A stretch of 14,885 nt of DNA from Alistipes sp. UBA928 (GTDB taxonomy: Bacteria > Bacteroidota > Bacteroidia > Bacteroidales > Rikenellaceae). The position numbers and the translations under genes were made by a program. The notes under the pieces are model-generated. The model was not told the DNA's origin. It was given only the letters and a program-made list of their open reading frames with translations, and did no database searches. This document shows, piece after piece, positions 1-7,459 of this stretch (position 1 is the first letter of the stretch; every line of letters begins with the position of its first letter). Where the stretch lies: positions 366 through 15,250 of the forward strand of contig DBDQ01000036.1 in NCBI GenBank assembly GCA_002293665.1, in the 5' to 3' direction.

Positions 1-417
1 CCCGAGGTGCAGGAGTATCTCGACCGTACCGTCGAACCGGGCTGGGTGAATAAAGTAATGAGGGGCAAGACACTCGTGCAGCGCGGCAAGGAGGCTGCCG
101 AACAGATCAACATCCTCGGCGACGACGGCGTGCCCGTTGAGTACCACGAGAGGTTCTGGAAGAGCGAACTACTGGACGCCGTGATACTGCAACAGGACGC
201 CTTCGATTCGACCGATGCCTACACCAGTTTCGAGCGGCAGAAATACATGTACAACATGGTACTCGACATCTGCGGCCGCAGTTTCACTTTCGAAGATTTC
301 GAGGCGTGCTCGGGCTTCTTCAAAGGGCTGATCAACGACTTCAAGCAGATGAACTACACCGAATTCGAGAGCAAGGCTTTTCACGATTACCGCAAACAAA
401 TTGAGGGAAAATTATGA
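1..417 (+). CDS. atpA: V/A-type ATP synthase subunit A, C-terminal part (5' end outside window)
   Basis: This is the last 138 residues of the catalytic A subunit of a V/A-type rotary ATPase, which hydrolyses or makes ATP in the soluble V1 head. The reading frame is open from base 1, so the nucleotide-binding domain and the start lie upstream of the window. The visible part is the helical C-terminal domain: a conserved EPGWVNKVMRGKT-type segment at the beginning, then the family's HERFWKSELLDAVILQQDAFD segment, and a run ending in FHDYRKQIEGKL. The TGA stop (415-417) overlaps the ATG of subunit B (ATGA), indicating translational coupling. Identification rests on family motifs recalled from memory and on the following B, D, I and K genes. 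No Walker motif can be checked here. The symbol follows the common V-type naming; ntpA is equivalent. Confidence 0.93.
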   Translation, partial: PEVQEYLDRTVEPGWVNKVMRGKTLVQRGKEAAEQINILGDDGVPVEYHERFWKSELLDAVILQQDAFDSTDAYTSFERQKYMYNMVLDICGRSFTFEDFEACSGFFKGLINDFKQMNYTEFESKAFHDYRKQIEGKL

Positions 418-1748
418 CGACTACCGCATTCCAGAGGGTATACACCCGCATAGAAAATATTACGAAGGCGACCGTCACATTGATGGCGGGAGGCGTCGGT
501 AACGACGAACTCGCAACAGTCGGCGGACGTCTGGCGCAGGTGGTGAAGATCGCCGGCGACGAGGTGACGCTCCAGGTATTTGCCGGAACCGAGGGGATCG
601 CCACCGACGACGAAGTGGTGTTCCACGGCGAGCCGCCCGTGCTGAGGGTCGGCGACGCGCTCGCGGGAAGGTTCTTCAACGCCTACGGTCTGCCCATAGA
701 AGGTGGCGAGCAGCCCGAGGGTGAGCCGCGCCAAATCGGCGGGCCGACGGTGAATCCGTTCCGGCGGTTGCAACCTTCGGAACTTATTGCCACGGGCATC
801 GCGGGCATCGACCTGAATAACACCATCGTGACCGGGCAGAAGATTCCGTTCTTCGCCGACCCCGACCAGCCATATAATCAGGTGATGGCGACGGTGGCGC
901 TCAGGGCACAGGCCGACAAAATCATCCTCGGAGGGATGGGCCTCACGAACGATGACTACCTATACTTCAAGAACGTGTTTGAGAACGCCGGGGCGCTCGA
1001 CCGAATAGTTTCGTTTGTCAACACCACCGAAGATCCCCCCGTGGAGCGACTCCTGGTGCCCGACATGGCGCTCACCGCGGCCGAGTACTTCGCCGTCGAC
1101 AAAGGGCAGAAGGTGCTCGTGCTGCTGACCGACATGACGTTGTACGCCGATGCCCTCGCGATCGTGTCGAACCGCATGGACCAGATTCCGTCGAAGGACT
1201 CGATGCCGGGTTCGCTCTACTCCGACCTGTCGAAAATCTACGAAAAGGCAGTGCAGCTGCCCAGCGGTGGGTCGATCACCATCATCGCGGTGACGACGCT
1301 CAGTGGCGGCGATATTACCCACGCGATTCCCGACAACACGGGGTATATCACCGAGGGGCAGTTGTTCCTGCGCGGCGACAGCGACACGGGGAAAGTTATC
1401 GTCGACCCGTTCCGTTCGCTCTCGCGACTCAAACAGCTTGTGATCGGCAAGAAGACTCGTGAAGACCATCCGCAGGTGATGAACGCCGCGGTGAGACTAT
1501 ACGCCGACGCCGCGGGTGCGAAGACAAAACTCGAGAATGGTTTCGACCTCTCGGACTATGACGAAAGGGCGCTGGCGTTTGCCAAGGACTACTCGGCGCA
1601 CCTGCTTGCCATCGACGTCAACATTGCCATCGACGAGATGCTCGACACGGCCTGGAGGCTCTTTGCAAAATACTTCTCGCCCGCCGAAACGGCGATCAAG
1701 CAGGAACTGATCGACAAATACTGGGCGGCAACGGCCGCAGCGAATTAA
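414..1748 (+). CDS. atpB: V/A-type ATP synthase subunit B (non-catalytic head subunit)
   Basis: A 444-residue subunit B, the non-catalytic partner that alternates with A in the V1 hexamer. Residues 1-75 form the N-terminal beta-barrel. The central domain has GGPTVNPFRRLQPSELIATGI at about 109-129 and then GQKIPFFADPDQPYN at about 141-155, which takes the place of the P-loop and lacks a Walker A GxxxxGK(T/S), as expected for a B subunit. LLVPDMALTAAEYFA follows near 213-227. The ITHAIPDNTGYITEGQLFLR block (about 301-320) and SLSRL (335-339) are family hallmarks. R338 in SLSRL is the likely arginine finger reaching into the A subunit site (family knowledge plus inference). The length is close to the usual 430-460. 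The ATG shares bases with the stop of subunit A. A 57-base gap separates it from subunit D. Confidence 0.96.
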   Translation: MTTTAFQRVYTRIENITKATVTLMAGGVGNDELATVGGRLAQVVKIAGDEVTLQVFAGTEGIATDDEVVFHGEPPVLRVGDALAGRFFNAYGLPIEGGEQPEGEPRQIGGPTVNPFRRLQPSELIATGIAGIDLNNTIVTGQKIPFFADPDQPYNQVMATVALRAQADKIILGGMGLTNDDYLYFKNVFENAGALDRIVSFVNTTEDPPVERLLVPDMALTAAEYFAVDKGQKVLVLLTDMTLYADALAIVSNRMDQIPSKDSMPGSLYSDLSKIYEKAVQLPSGGSITIIAVTTLSGGDITHAIPDNTGYITEGQLFLRGDSDTGKVIVDPFRSLSRLKQLVIGKKTREDHPQVMNAAVRLYADAAGAKTKLENGFDLSDYDERALAFAKDYSAHLLAIDVNIAIDEMLDTAWRLFAKYFSPAETAIKQELIDKYWAATAAAN

Positions 1749-1805
1749 CAGAAGGTTTCTACATAACCGACTGCTTTGAAGTGTGGCGGTCGTAAGAAGA
1801 ATAAA

Positions 1806-2414
1806 ATGGCGATCAAGTTTCAATATAATAAAACCGCCCTGGGCGATCTCGACAAGCAGTTGAAGGTGAGACGGCGTGCGCTACCCACCATCAAAAGCAA
1901 GGAGAGCGCGCTGAGGATGGAGGTGAAGCGGGCGAAGAACATCGCCGGAGAGTTCCGCACGCAGTTGGACGAACTCTCCGCGCGCCACGAGTACATGGTG
2001 GCGATGTGGGGCGAGTTCGATCCCGAGCTCGTGAGGATCGACGACGTGAGGCTCACCGAAGGTAAGGTGGCCGGAGTGAGGGTACCTGTTCTCGAGGGGG
2101 TCGACTTCTCGGAGAAGGAGTACGACCTGTTCAGCAGTCCGGCATGGACTGCCGACGGCGTGGAACTCGTCAAAAAGATAGGCACGCTGATGGTCGAGAG
2201 CGAAGTGTACATGCGCCGCAGCGAACTGCTCGACCGCGCACGCAAAAAGACCACTCAAAAAGTGAACCTCTACGAAAAGGTGCAGATACCGGGCTACGAA
2301 GAGGCGATACTGAAGATAAAGCGATTCCTCGAAGATGAGGAGAATCTCTCCAAGAGTTCCCAGAAAATAGTCAAACAACGCCATGAGGCACAAGAGAGGA
2401 GGGTCGCTGTATGA
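1806..2414 (+). CDS. atpD: V/A-type ATP synthase subunit D (central rotor stalk)
   Basis: Subunit D is the long coiled-coil shaft that rotates inside the A3B3 head. The 202-residue product has the family pattern. An N-terminal helix begins MAIKFQYNKTALGDLDKQL, with basic residues and LPTIKSKESALRMEVKRAK after it. The middle is less conserved. A C-terminal helix carries TTQKVNLYEKVQIPGYEEAI and then a charged tail (about 155-202). I place the start at ATG 1806, because the MAIKFQYNKT sequence is where family members begin. An in-frame ATG 30 bases earlier (1776) would add an unrelated MKCGGRKKNK leader. The start is preceded by GTAAGAAGAATAAA, an A-rich leader. The TGA stop overlaps the ATG of subunit I. 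Length fits the family (about 200-215). Confidence 0.93.
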   Translation: MAIKFQYNKTALGDLDKQLKVRRRALPTIKSKESALRMEVKRAKNIAGEFRTQLDELSARHEYMVAMWGEFDPELVRIDDVRLTEGKVAGVRVPVLEGVDFSEKEYDLFSSPAWTADGVELVKKIGTLMVESEVYMRRSELLDRARKKTTQKVNLYEKVQIPGYEEAILKIKRFLEDEENLSKSSQKIVKQRHEAQERRVAV

Positions 2415-4108
2415 TTGTGAAGATGACGAAGTACACCTTCGTGGTGTTGGCCGGAGAGAGGGATGATTTTCTGGAGAGGTTGCAGGAACTGGGGTTGGTC
2501 GATGTGACGAGTACCGGTTGGGAGCCGTCGGAAGATGAGCGGGCCCTCATGACGCTGGCCGAGAGACACCGCGAGGCGGTGGAGTATTTGCGTGCCGTGA
2601 AGGAGTCGGGTGCCGAGACCGGGAAGCCGTTTGCCACCGGAACCGAGGCGTTTGAGAAATACGAAGCCGCGCGGCGCGAGATCGCGGGCGTCGAGGCCGA
2701 GATCGCGCGCTACCGTAAACTGTTGGACGATGCGGCGCCGCTGGGCGAGTTCGATCCCGCGGTGATTCGCGACCTTGAGCGTCACGGCGTGCCCCTGGAG
2801 TTGCTGTTCGAGGAAGCCGGATTCGACACGACACAGAACATAAACATCCCTGACGAGAGTCCCGCCGAGATGCGGGCGCACATCGCCTCGCTCGACGATG
2901 AACGTAAAGGTTGGAACAAGGTGGTGGCACGTGCCGCCGCCACGGTAGACGCCATAGAGCCCGAGGGTGAGCGCCTGAAAGACCAACTCCACTTGAGCCG
3001 CACGAAACGCAGCGGCACCGAGGCCGCCGAAGGGTCGCTCGTGGTGATGGAGGCGTGGGCGCGCGAAAAGCAGGCCGCCGAGGTCGACGCGATGCTCGAG
3101 GCGCACCCGGCTGTGTTCTACATCAGGGAGCGGCCGACGCCCGACGACGCAACTCCCGTGGAGCTGCACAACAGCAAGGTGGTGAGGCCGTTTGAGTTCA
3201 TTGCCGAGATGTATGCCATGCCGCGCTACGGAACTATGGACCTGACGCGGTGGTTCGCACCTTTCTACATGCTGTTCTTTGCGTTCTGTCTGGCCGACGC
3301 GGGCTACGGGTTTCTGATCTTTGCGGCGGGGGCGTTCCTCGCGCTGAAAACGACAGGTGCGATGCAGGCGATCGGCAAGCTGAGTATGTGGTGCGGCGGA
3401 GCGTCGGTGGTGTTCGGATTTTTGGCGGGATCGCTGTTCGGCGTCAACATCAAGGAGTGGGGATTGCTGGCCGGTGCGCCGTTCTTCCCCGACGACGACA
3501 TGTTCCTGTTCGGTGCGGCCATCGGGCTGGGGGTGTTGCAGATACTTTTCGGCATGGTGCTCAAGGTGGTTACCACCACGCGCGCCTTCGGGATCAAATA
3601 CGCGCTGTCGACCATCGGATGGATCGTGGTGCTCGTTGCCGGAGGAGCGTTGTTGGCCCAAAGCATGGCGGGGATGCTCGCGTCGGTGCCGCCCGTGGTG
3701 CTCTACACTGCAGTGGGGGTGGGGGTCTTCATGATGCTGTTCCTGAACAATCCCGGCAAGAATCCGCTCGTGAATTTCGGCGGCGGGCTGTGGAACACGT
3801 ACAACGACGTGACAGGTTTCCTGAGCGATGCGCTTTCCTACATCCGGTTGTTCGCGATCGGCCTGTCGGGCGGGGCGCTGGCCACGGTGTTCAACGATCT
3901 GGCTTTCGGCATGAGCCCCGACATTCCGGTGGTGGGACAACTCGTGACGCTCATCATCCTGCTCATAGGCCACGGTCTGAACCTGTTCATGTCAACCCTC
4001 TCGTCGATGGTGCACCCGTTGAGACTCACCTTCGTGGAATTTTACAAAAACGCGGGTTTCGAGGCCTCGCAACGCATTTTTGAACCATTAAAAAAGACAA
4101 CTAAATAA
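2411..4108 (+). CDS. atpI: V/A-type ATP synthase subunit I (membrane stator, ion channel half-sites)
   Basis: Subunit I (equivalent to eukaryotic subunit a) forms the ion path against the K ring and anchors the stator stalks. The product has 565 residues. Residues 1 to about 275 are a soluble, charged, partly coiled-coil cytoplasmic domain. From about 280 on there are roughly seven to eight hydrophobic segments. WFAPFYMLFFAFCLADAGYGF at the first membrane segment is the family's signature. The segment LSDALSYIRLFAIGLSGG contains R479, matching the essential channel arginine of subunit a. HPLRLTFVEF near 535-544 is the conserved C-terminal motif. At 565 residues it is somewhat shorter than many homologues (about 600-660); the reduction appears to be in the poorly conserved N-terminal half. 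The ATG overlaps the stop of subunit D; a second ATG four codons later (2423) is a possible alternative start. Confidence 0.94.
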   Translation: MIVKMTKYTFVVLAGERDDFLERLQELGLVDVTSTGWEPSEDERALMTLAERHREAVEYLRAVKESGAETGKPFATGTEAFEKYEAARREIAGVEAEIARYRKLLDDAAPLGEFDPAVIRDLERHGVPLELLFEEAGFDTTQNINIPDESPAEMRAHIASLDDERKGWNKVVARAAATVDAIEPEGERLKDQLHLSRTKRSGTEAAEGSLVVMEAWAREKQAAEVDAMLEAHPAVFYIRERPTPDDATPVELHNSKVVRPFEFIAEMYAMPRYGTMDLTRWFAPFYMLFFAFCLADAGYGFLIFAAGAFLALKTTGAMQAIGKLSMWCGGASVVFGFLAGSLFGVNIKEWGLLAGAPFFPDDDMFLFGAAIGLGVLQILFGMVLKVVTTTRAFGIKYALSTIGWIVVLVAGGALLAQSMAGMLASVPPVVLYTAVGVGVFMMLFLNNPGKNPLVNFGGGLWNTYNDVTGFLSDALSYIRLFAIGLSGGALATVFNDLAFGMSPDIPVVGQLVTLIILLIGHGLNLFMSTLSSMVHPLRLTFVEFYKNAGFEASQRIFEPLKKTTK

Positions 4109-4116
4109 TAAAAACT

Positions 4117-4566
4117 ATGACAACAGCAATTATTTTGGGCTACATCGGCGCCGCGTTCATGGTGGGATTTTCGGGTGTTGCCAGCGCCATCGGTACGGCG
4201 ATCTGCGGCATGACGGCCGTGGGTGCGATGAAAAAAGACGCCTCGAAGTTCGGGTCGTACATGATCCTGTCGGCGTTGCCCGGCTCGCAGGGCCTCTACG
4301 GCTTTGTGGCCTACTTCATGATCCAGGGCTTTCTGACCGCCGACATCACCATGCTTCAGGGTGCGGGTATCTTCGCGGGCGGTATAGTGATGGCTCTCGT
4401 GGCCACGATCAGTTCTTATTTCCAGTCACGCGTGTGTGCCAGCGGTATCGCCGCCATCGGTAACGGTCACGACGTGATGACCCGCACGCTGATCCTCGGC
4501 GTATTCCCCGAACTCTACGCTATCCTCGGGCTCGCCACGGTGTTCCTGATCAGCCTCGCGATCTAA
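4117..4566 (+). CDS. atpK: V/A-type ATP synthase subunit K (membrane rotor ring proteolipid), probable Na+-binding type
   Basis: This 149-residue protein is the 16-kDa type proteolipid with two fused hairpins (four membrane helices), which forms the rotating ring. The glycine-rich first helix is followed by LPGSQGLYGFV in helix 2 and by FPELYAILGL in helix 4. The ion-carrying acid is E132 in helix 4; helix 2 has Q58 instead of an acid, so each subunit has one carboxylate. L54, S57, Q58, Q103 and E132 fall at exactly a seven-residue offset from the Na+ ligands L61, T64, Q65, Q110 and E139 of E. hirae NtpK (E. hirae numbering recalled from memory), with Ser replacing Thr. This suggests Na+ rather than H+ coupling (inference). 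It is the last gene of the operon, eight bases after subunit I, with the A-rich leader AATAATAAAAACT before its ATG, and is followed by a strong terminator. Confidence 0.95.
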   Translation: MTTAIILGYIGAAFMVGFSGVASAIGTAICGMTAVGAMKKDASKFGSYMILSALPGSQGLYGFVAYFMIQGFLTADITMLQGAGIFAGGIVMALVATISSYFQSRVCASGIAAIGNGHDVMTRTLILGVFPELYAILGLATVFLISLAI

Positions 4567-4582
4567 GTAGGTCCGTCGTCGT

Positions 4583-4615
4583 AAAAAAAGCCCCCTCAAA
4601 AAAGGGGGCTTTTTT
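4583..4615. terminator. Bidirectional rho-independent terminator between atpK and the phosphatase gene
   Basis: A 12-base-pair perfect stem, AAAAAAGCCCCC (4584-4595) with GGGGGCTTTTTT (4604-4615), encloses an A-rich loop; T4596 and A4603 can add one more pair. The + strand ends in a T run after a GC-rich core, and the - strand does the same because the left arm is an A run. It starts 16 bases after the atpK stop and lies 20 bases beyond the stop of the convergent phosphatase gene, so it can end both transcripts. Confidence 0.92.
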
Positions 4616-4635
4616 ATGGCGTAGCCTTGGTAAGG

Positions 4636-5757
4636 TTACTCGAGGCCGAGGAGTTGGGTTATGAGGCGGTTGACATCGGTGTTTTCCATCACTCCGCCGA
4701 AATGCGAGGCTTCGGAGCCGTAGGTGAACATGGGTACCATCGAGGCGGAGTGGCCACCGGTGCTCCAGCGAAACTCGACTCCGCTGTCGGGCAGGGTGAA
4801 ATCCTCCTTGCCGGCGGGAATCGAGAGTCCGCCCGTCTCGTGGTCGGCCACCACCACCACCAACGTGCCCGGATGGGCGTCGGCGTAGTCGAATGCAACT
4901 CCCACCGCGGCGTCGAAATCTCTCATCTCGCCTATCAGCGCCTCGGTGTCGTTGCCGTGGCCGGCGTAGTCTATGCGTGACCCTTCGATCATCAGAAAAA
5001 ATCCACCCTGGCCACGGGGAGTGTTGGCGGTGAGTATCTCGAGCGCTTTGGCGGCGGCGCGCGGAAGATACTCGGGATCGCGGCCCTCCGACACGAACGG
5101 GAATGAATCTTCATATAACGCCATCGCGAGGCCCGAGGTAACACCGTCGAGACCTGCCAGCGAGTCGACCATCACGTAGCCCTGCTTACGAAGTTCATCC
5201 ACGAGGTCGCGGCCGTCTTCGCGGTCGGTCAGGTATTTGCGTCCGCCGGCGATCGCCACGTCGACACCCGATGTCACGAGGTCGAGCGAGATGGAGTCGT
5301 AGTTGTAGCGCTTTTCGGTGTTGCCGTAGAAGGCGCCCGGGGTGGCGTGCTGGATGTTGACAGTTGCCACGAGGCCCGTCGGCAGGCCCGCCCGTTCGGC
5401 TTTGTCGAGGATCGTTTCGAGGGGTTTGCCGTCGGGGTCGACCCCGAGGTGTCCATTGTCGGTTTTGTGGCCCGTAGCATAGGCTGTTCCCGCGGCGGCC
5501 GAGTCGGTGACGCGGTTGTTGGCCGAGTAGGTCTTGACGAATCCTCCGACCGTGGCACGTTCGAGGTTGACGGGACGGTACTCTTCGGCCAGCATCAGAG
5601 CCGACACCTGGGCAAGGCCCATGCCGTCACCCACCATCAGGATGACATTTTTAACGCGCGGCGCAGAGGCGGGCCTGCTTTTTGTGCTGCATCCCCCGAT
5701 CGGGGCAAGCAGGAGAACCGCCAACACGAGGGCGGCTGAACGTAAAAAGTGTCTCAT
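4636..5757 (-). CDS. Alkaline phosphatase, probable lipoprotein (PhoA superfamily)
   Basis: A 373-residue alkaline phosphatase that hydrolyses phosphate monoesters with two zinc ions and usually one further metal. An N-terminal signal (MRHFLRSAALVLAVLLLAPIGGC) ends in a lipobox with C23, so it is probably a lipid-anchored protein outside the cytoplasm. VGDGMG holds metal ligand D44. VTDSAAAGTAYATG contains nucleophile S86. HATPGAFYGNTEKR holds T139 and phosphate-binding R150. IEGSRIDYAGHGND gives E258, D263 and H267. ADHETGG gives D305 and H306, and TGGHS gives H336. E. coli D153 and K328 are replaced by H137 and Y264, so the third metal site differs. It is shorter than E. coli PhoA (about 470), probably lacking the crown insertions. 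It is a single gene, convergent with the ATPase operon and divergent from rfbD. Which phosphate ester it uses in vivo is unknown. Confidence 0.93.
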   Translation of the reverse strand: MRHFLRSAALVLAVLLLAPIGGCSTKSRPASAPRVKNVILMVGDGMGLAQVSALMLAEEYRPVNLERATVGGFVKTYSANNRVTDSAAAGTAYATGHKTDNGHLGVDPDGKPLETILDKAERAGLPTGLVATVNIQHATPGAFYGNTEKRYNYDSISLDLVTSGVDVAIAGGRKYLTDREDGRDLVDELRKQGYVMVDSLAGLDGVTSGLAMALYEDSFPFVSEGRDPEYLPRAAAKALEILTANTPRGQGGFFLMIEGSRIDYAGHGNDTEALIGEMRDFDAAVGVAFDYADAHPGTLVVVVADHETGGLSIPAGKEDFTLPDSGVEFRWSTGGHSASMVPMFTYGSEASHFGGVMENTDVNRLITQLLGLE

Positions 5758-5784
5758 GGTTACAAAATTTTGATTATCTCAATG

Positions 5785-5792
5785 CAAATGTA
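5785..5792 (-). promoter_or_regulatory. Candidate Bacteroidota -7 element for the phosphatase gene
   Basis: Read on the - strand, these bases are TACATTTG, an exact match to the Bacteroidota -7 consensus TAnnTTTG, 27 bases before the phosphatase start codon. A transcript would start near 5778 and have a leader of about 20 bases. The -33 position has only a weak partial match (AGTG) at the right distance, so this is a half-supported promoter. I see no obvious phosphate-control repeat. Confidence 0.45.
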
Positions 5793-5844
5793 GCGCTTTT
5801 GGCGTCGAAAATCACTATTTTCGCAAAATTAATAGAGATGTAAT

Positions 5845-6789
5845 ATGCGTGTATTGGTTACTGGTGCCGGAGGGCAGCTCGGAACGGCTCTGAGAAGGGT
5901 GTCGGGAGAGCGTAGAGTAGGAAACGATCGGAGCGGGGGGGACGAATGGCTGTTTACCGATGTGGTCGAGGCGGCGGGGACGACGGTGGGTCTGAACATA
6001 ACCGACCGCGAGGCGGTGAAGGAGTTTTTCGAGTGGTGGAGGCCCGACGTGGTGGTCAACTGCGCCGCCTTTACCGATGTTGACAGGGCGGAGACCGAAC
6101 GCGAGGCGGCGTTCAGGGTAAACCGCGACGCACCGCGCTTTCTGGCCGAGGCCGCGGTCCGACTCGGGGCGGCGCTGATACATATCTCGACAGACTTTGT
6201 GTTCGATGGCAATGGTCGGAACGCCGACGGCGGATTTATTGAGCGCTCCCGACCGTATGCGGAAGACGATACGCCCGCGCCTTTGAATGTCTACGGCGAG
6301 AGCAAGCTGGCGGGCGAGAAGGCTGTCATGGAGTCGGGGGTTCGCGGTGTCGTGGTGCGCACCTCGTGGTTGTATTCGCCGTGGGGGAAGAATTTTGTGA
6401 AGGCGATTATGCGTGTGGCAGCGGAACGCGACGAGATTCGGGTCGTGGGCGACCAGTCGGGATGTCCCACCTCGGCAATGTCGCTGGCGGAGGCGATAGC
6501 AGAGTTGGCGACGGCCGCGGCGGTTGTTTTGCCGACTCCTGCCCAATTATACCATTTCTGCGACGCGGGGGTGGTGAGCCGCGCCGATTTCGCCGACGAG
6601 ATCATCCGGCAGGCGGGGATCGAGTGTCGCGTGGTGCCCGTCACCTCCGCCGAATACCCCTCCGCCGCAAAGAGACCTATGTTCTCGGCCCTCGACACCT
6701 CAAAGATAACCCGCGATTTCGGCATCGCACCGCGCCCGTGGCGCGAGCCGCTCGCCGAATGCTTGAAAGAGTTGAAAAATGGACGTTAA
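5845..6789 (+). CDS. rfbD: dTDP-4-dehydrorhamnose reductase
   Basis: This enzyme (RmlD/RfbD) catalyses the last step of dTDP-L-rhamnose synthesis, reducing dTDP-4-dehydro-L-rhamnose with NAD(P)H in the cytoplasm; rhamnose is used in surface polysaccharides. The 314-residue product is an extended short-chain dehydrogenase. It starts MRVLVTGAGGQLG with the Rossmann glycine motif at residues 7-13. VNCAAFTDVDRAE (about 72-84) is a family hallmark. HISTDFVFDG carries the S115/T116/D117 active-site segment, and YGESK gives catalytic Y150 and K154. RTSWLYSPWGKNFV (about 172-185) and RPMFSALDTSK (about 277-287) complete the family pattern. The other rml genes (A, B, C) are not in the window. It is divergent from the phosphatase. 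Its last 11 bases overlap the ung gene. Confidence 0.92.
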   Translation: MRVLVTGAGGQLGTALRRVSGERRVGNDRSGGDEWLFTDVVEAAGTTVGLNITDREAVKEFFEWWRPDVVVNCAAFTDVDRAETEREAAFRVNRDAPRFLAEAAVRLGAALIHISTDFVFDGNGRNADGGFIERSRPYAEDDTPAPLNVYGESKLAGEKAVMESGVRGVVVRTSWLYSPWGKNFVKAIMRVAAERDEIRVVGDQSGCPTSAMSLAEAIAELATAAAVVLPTPAQLYHFCDAGVVSRADFADEIIRQAGIECRVVPVTSAEYPSAAKRPMFSALDTSKITRDFGIAPRPWREPLAECLKELKNGR

Positions 6790-7459
6790 ACTGCCCACAG
6801 CGTGGAAGGAGTTGTTGGCTCCCGAGTTCGAGAAACCTTATTTCGAGGAGTTGACCGATTTCGTGCGCTCGGAGTATGTTGCCGCCGCTCGGGGCGAGGG
6901 GCCGCCGATATATCCCGCGGCGAGGAACATATTCCGTGCCTTTGACAAGTGCGACCTCGACGAGCTTAAGGTAGTCGTCATAGGCCAGGATCCATACCAT
7001 GGTCCCGGACAGGCCAACGGTCTCTGTTTCTCGGTGGGCGACAGCATGCCGTTCCCTCCATCGCTGCGCAACATATTCAAGGAGATAGCATCCGACATCG
7101 GGACTCCTCCGCCCGCGACAGGCAACCTCGACCGTTGGGCCGAGCAGGGGGTGCTGCTGCTCAACGCCAGCCTCACCGTGCGCGAGGGGCAGCCCAACTC
7201 ACACTCCGACAAGGGTTGGCAACTTTTCACCGATGCCGCCGTGCAGGCGCTCGGCGAGGTGAAGGAGGGGGTAGTATACATGTTGTGGGGCGCCTTCGCT
7301 CAGCGAAAAGGTGAACGGCTCGACGCCACGCGCAACCTCATACTGAAGGCGGCCCATCCGTCGCCCCTGTCGGCGCACAATGGATTTTTTGGCTGCCGAC
7401 ACTTCTCGCAGGCGAACGAATATCTGATCCGAAATGGCAAAACACCCATACAATGGTGA
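6779..7459 (+). CDS. ung: Uracil-DNA glycosylase (family 1)
   Basis: Ung removes uracil from DNA as the first step of base excision repair. The 226-residue protein carries the complete family-1 set. VVIGQDPYHGPGQANGL has the catalytic aspartate D71 and Y73, which keeps thymine out. F84 stacks on the base. LLLNASLTVREGQPNSH contains N129, which reads uracil. AAHPSPLSAH contains H193 and the DNA-intercalating L197. The length matches the family (about 220-230). The start ATG at 6779 lies inside the end of rfbD (11-base overlap) in another frame, and the end overlaps aroB by seven bases, so expression is probably coupled within one transcript. Nothing in its sequence is unusual. Confidence 0.97.
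   Translation: MDVKLPTAWKELLAPEFEKPYFEELTDFVRSEYVAAARGEGPPIYPAARNIFRAFDKCDLDELKVVVIGQDPYHGPGQANGLCFSVGDSMPFPPSLRNIFKEIASDIGTPPPATGNLDRWAEQGVLLLNASLTVREGQPNSHSDKGWQLFTDAAVQALGEVKEGVVYMLWGAFAQRKGERLDATRNLILKAAHPSPLSAHNGFFGCRHFSQANEYLIRNGKTPIQW

Noticed and set aside
1776..1805. Upstream ATG giving subunit D an extra MKCGGRKKNK leader
   Set aside because: Family members begin at the MAIKF-type sequence, so 1806 is the better start.
2294..3973. A 559-codon open frame on the - strand opposite atpI
   Set aside because: This is a shadow of subunit I, with His/Arg/Glu-rich low-complexity composition, no promoter and no recognisable domain; it ends inside atpD.
5769..5823. Possible + strand promoters for rfbD (TTTG at 5769-5772 with CGCTTTTG at 5794-5801, or TATTTTCG at 5816-5823)
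   Set aside because: Each lacks either the TA of the -7 box or a -33 box at the right distance; a promoter must exist here, but I cannot choose one.
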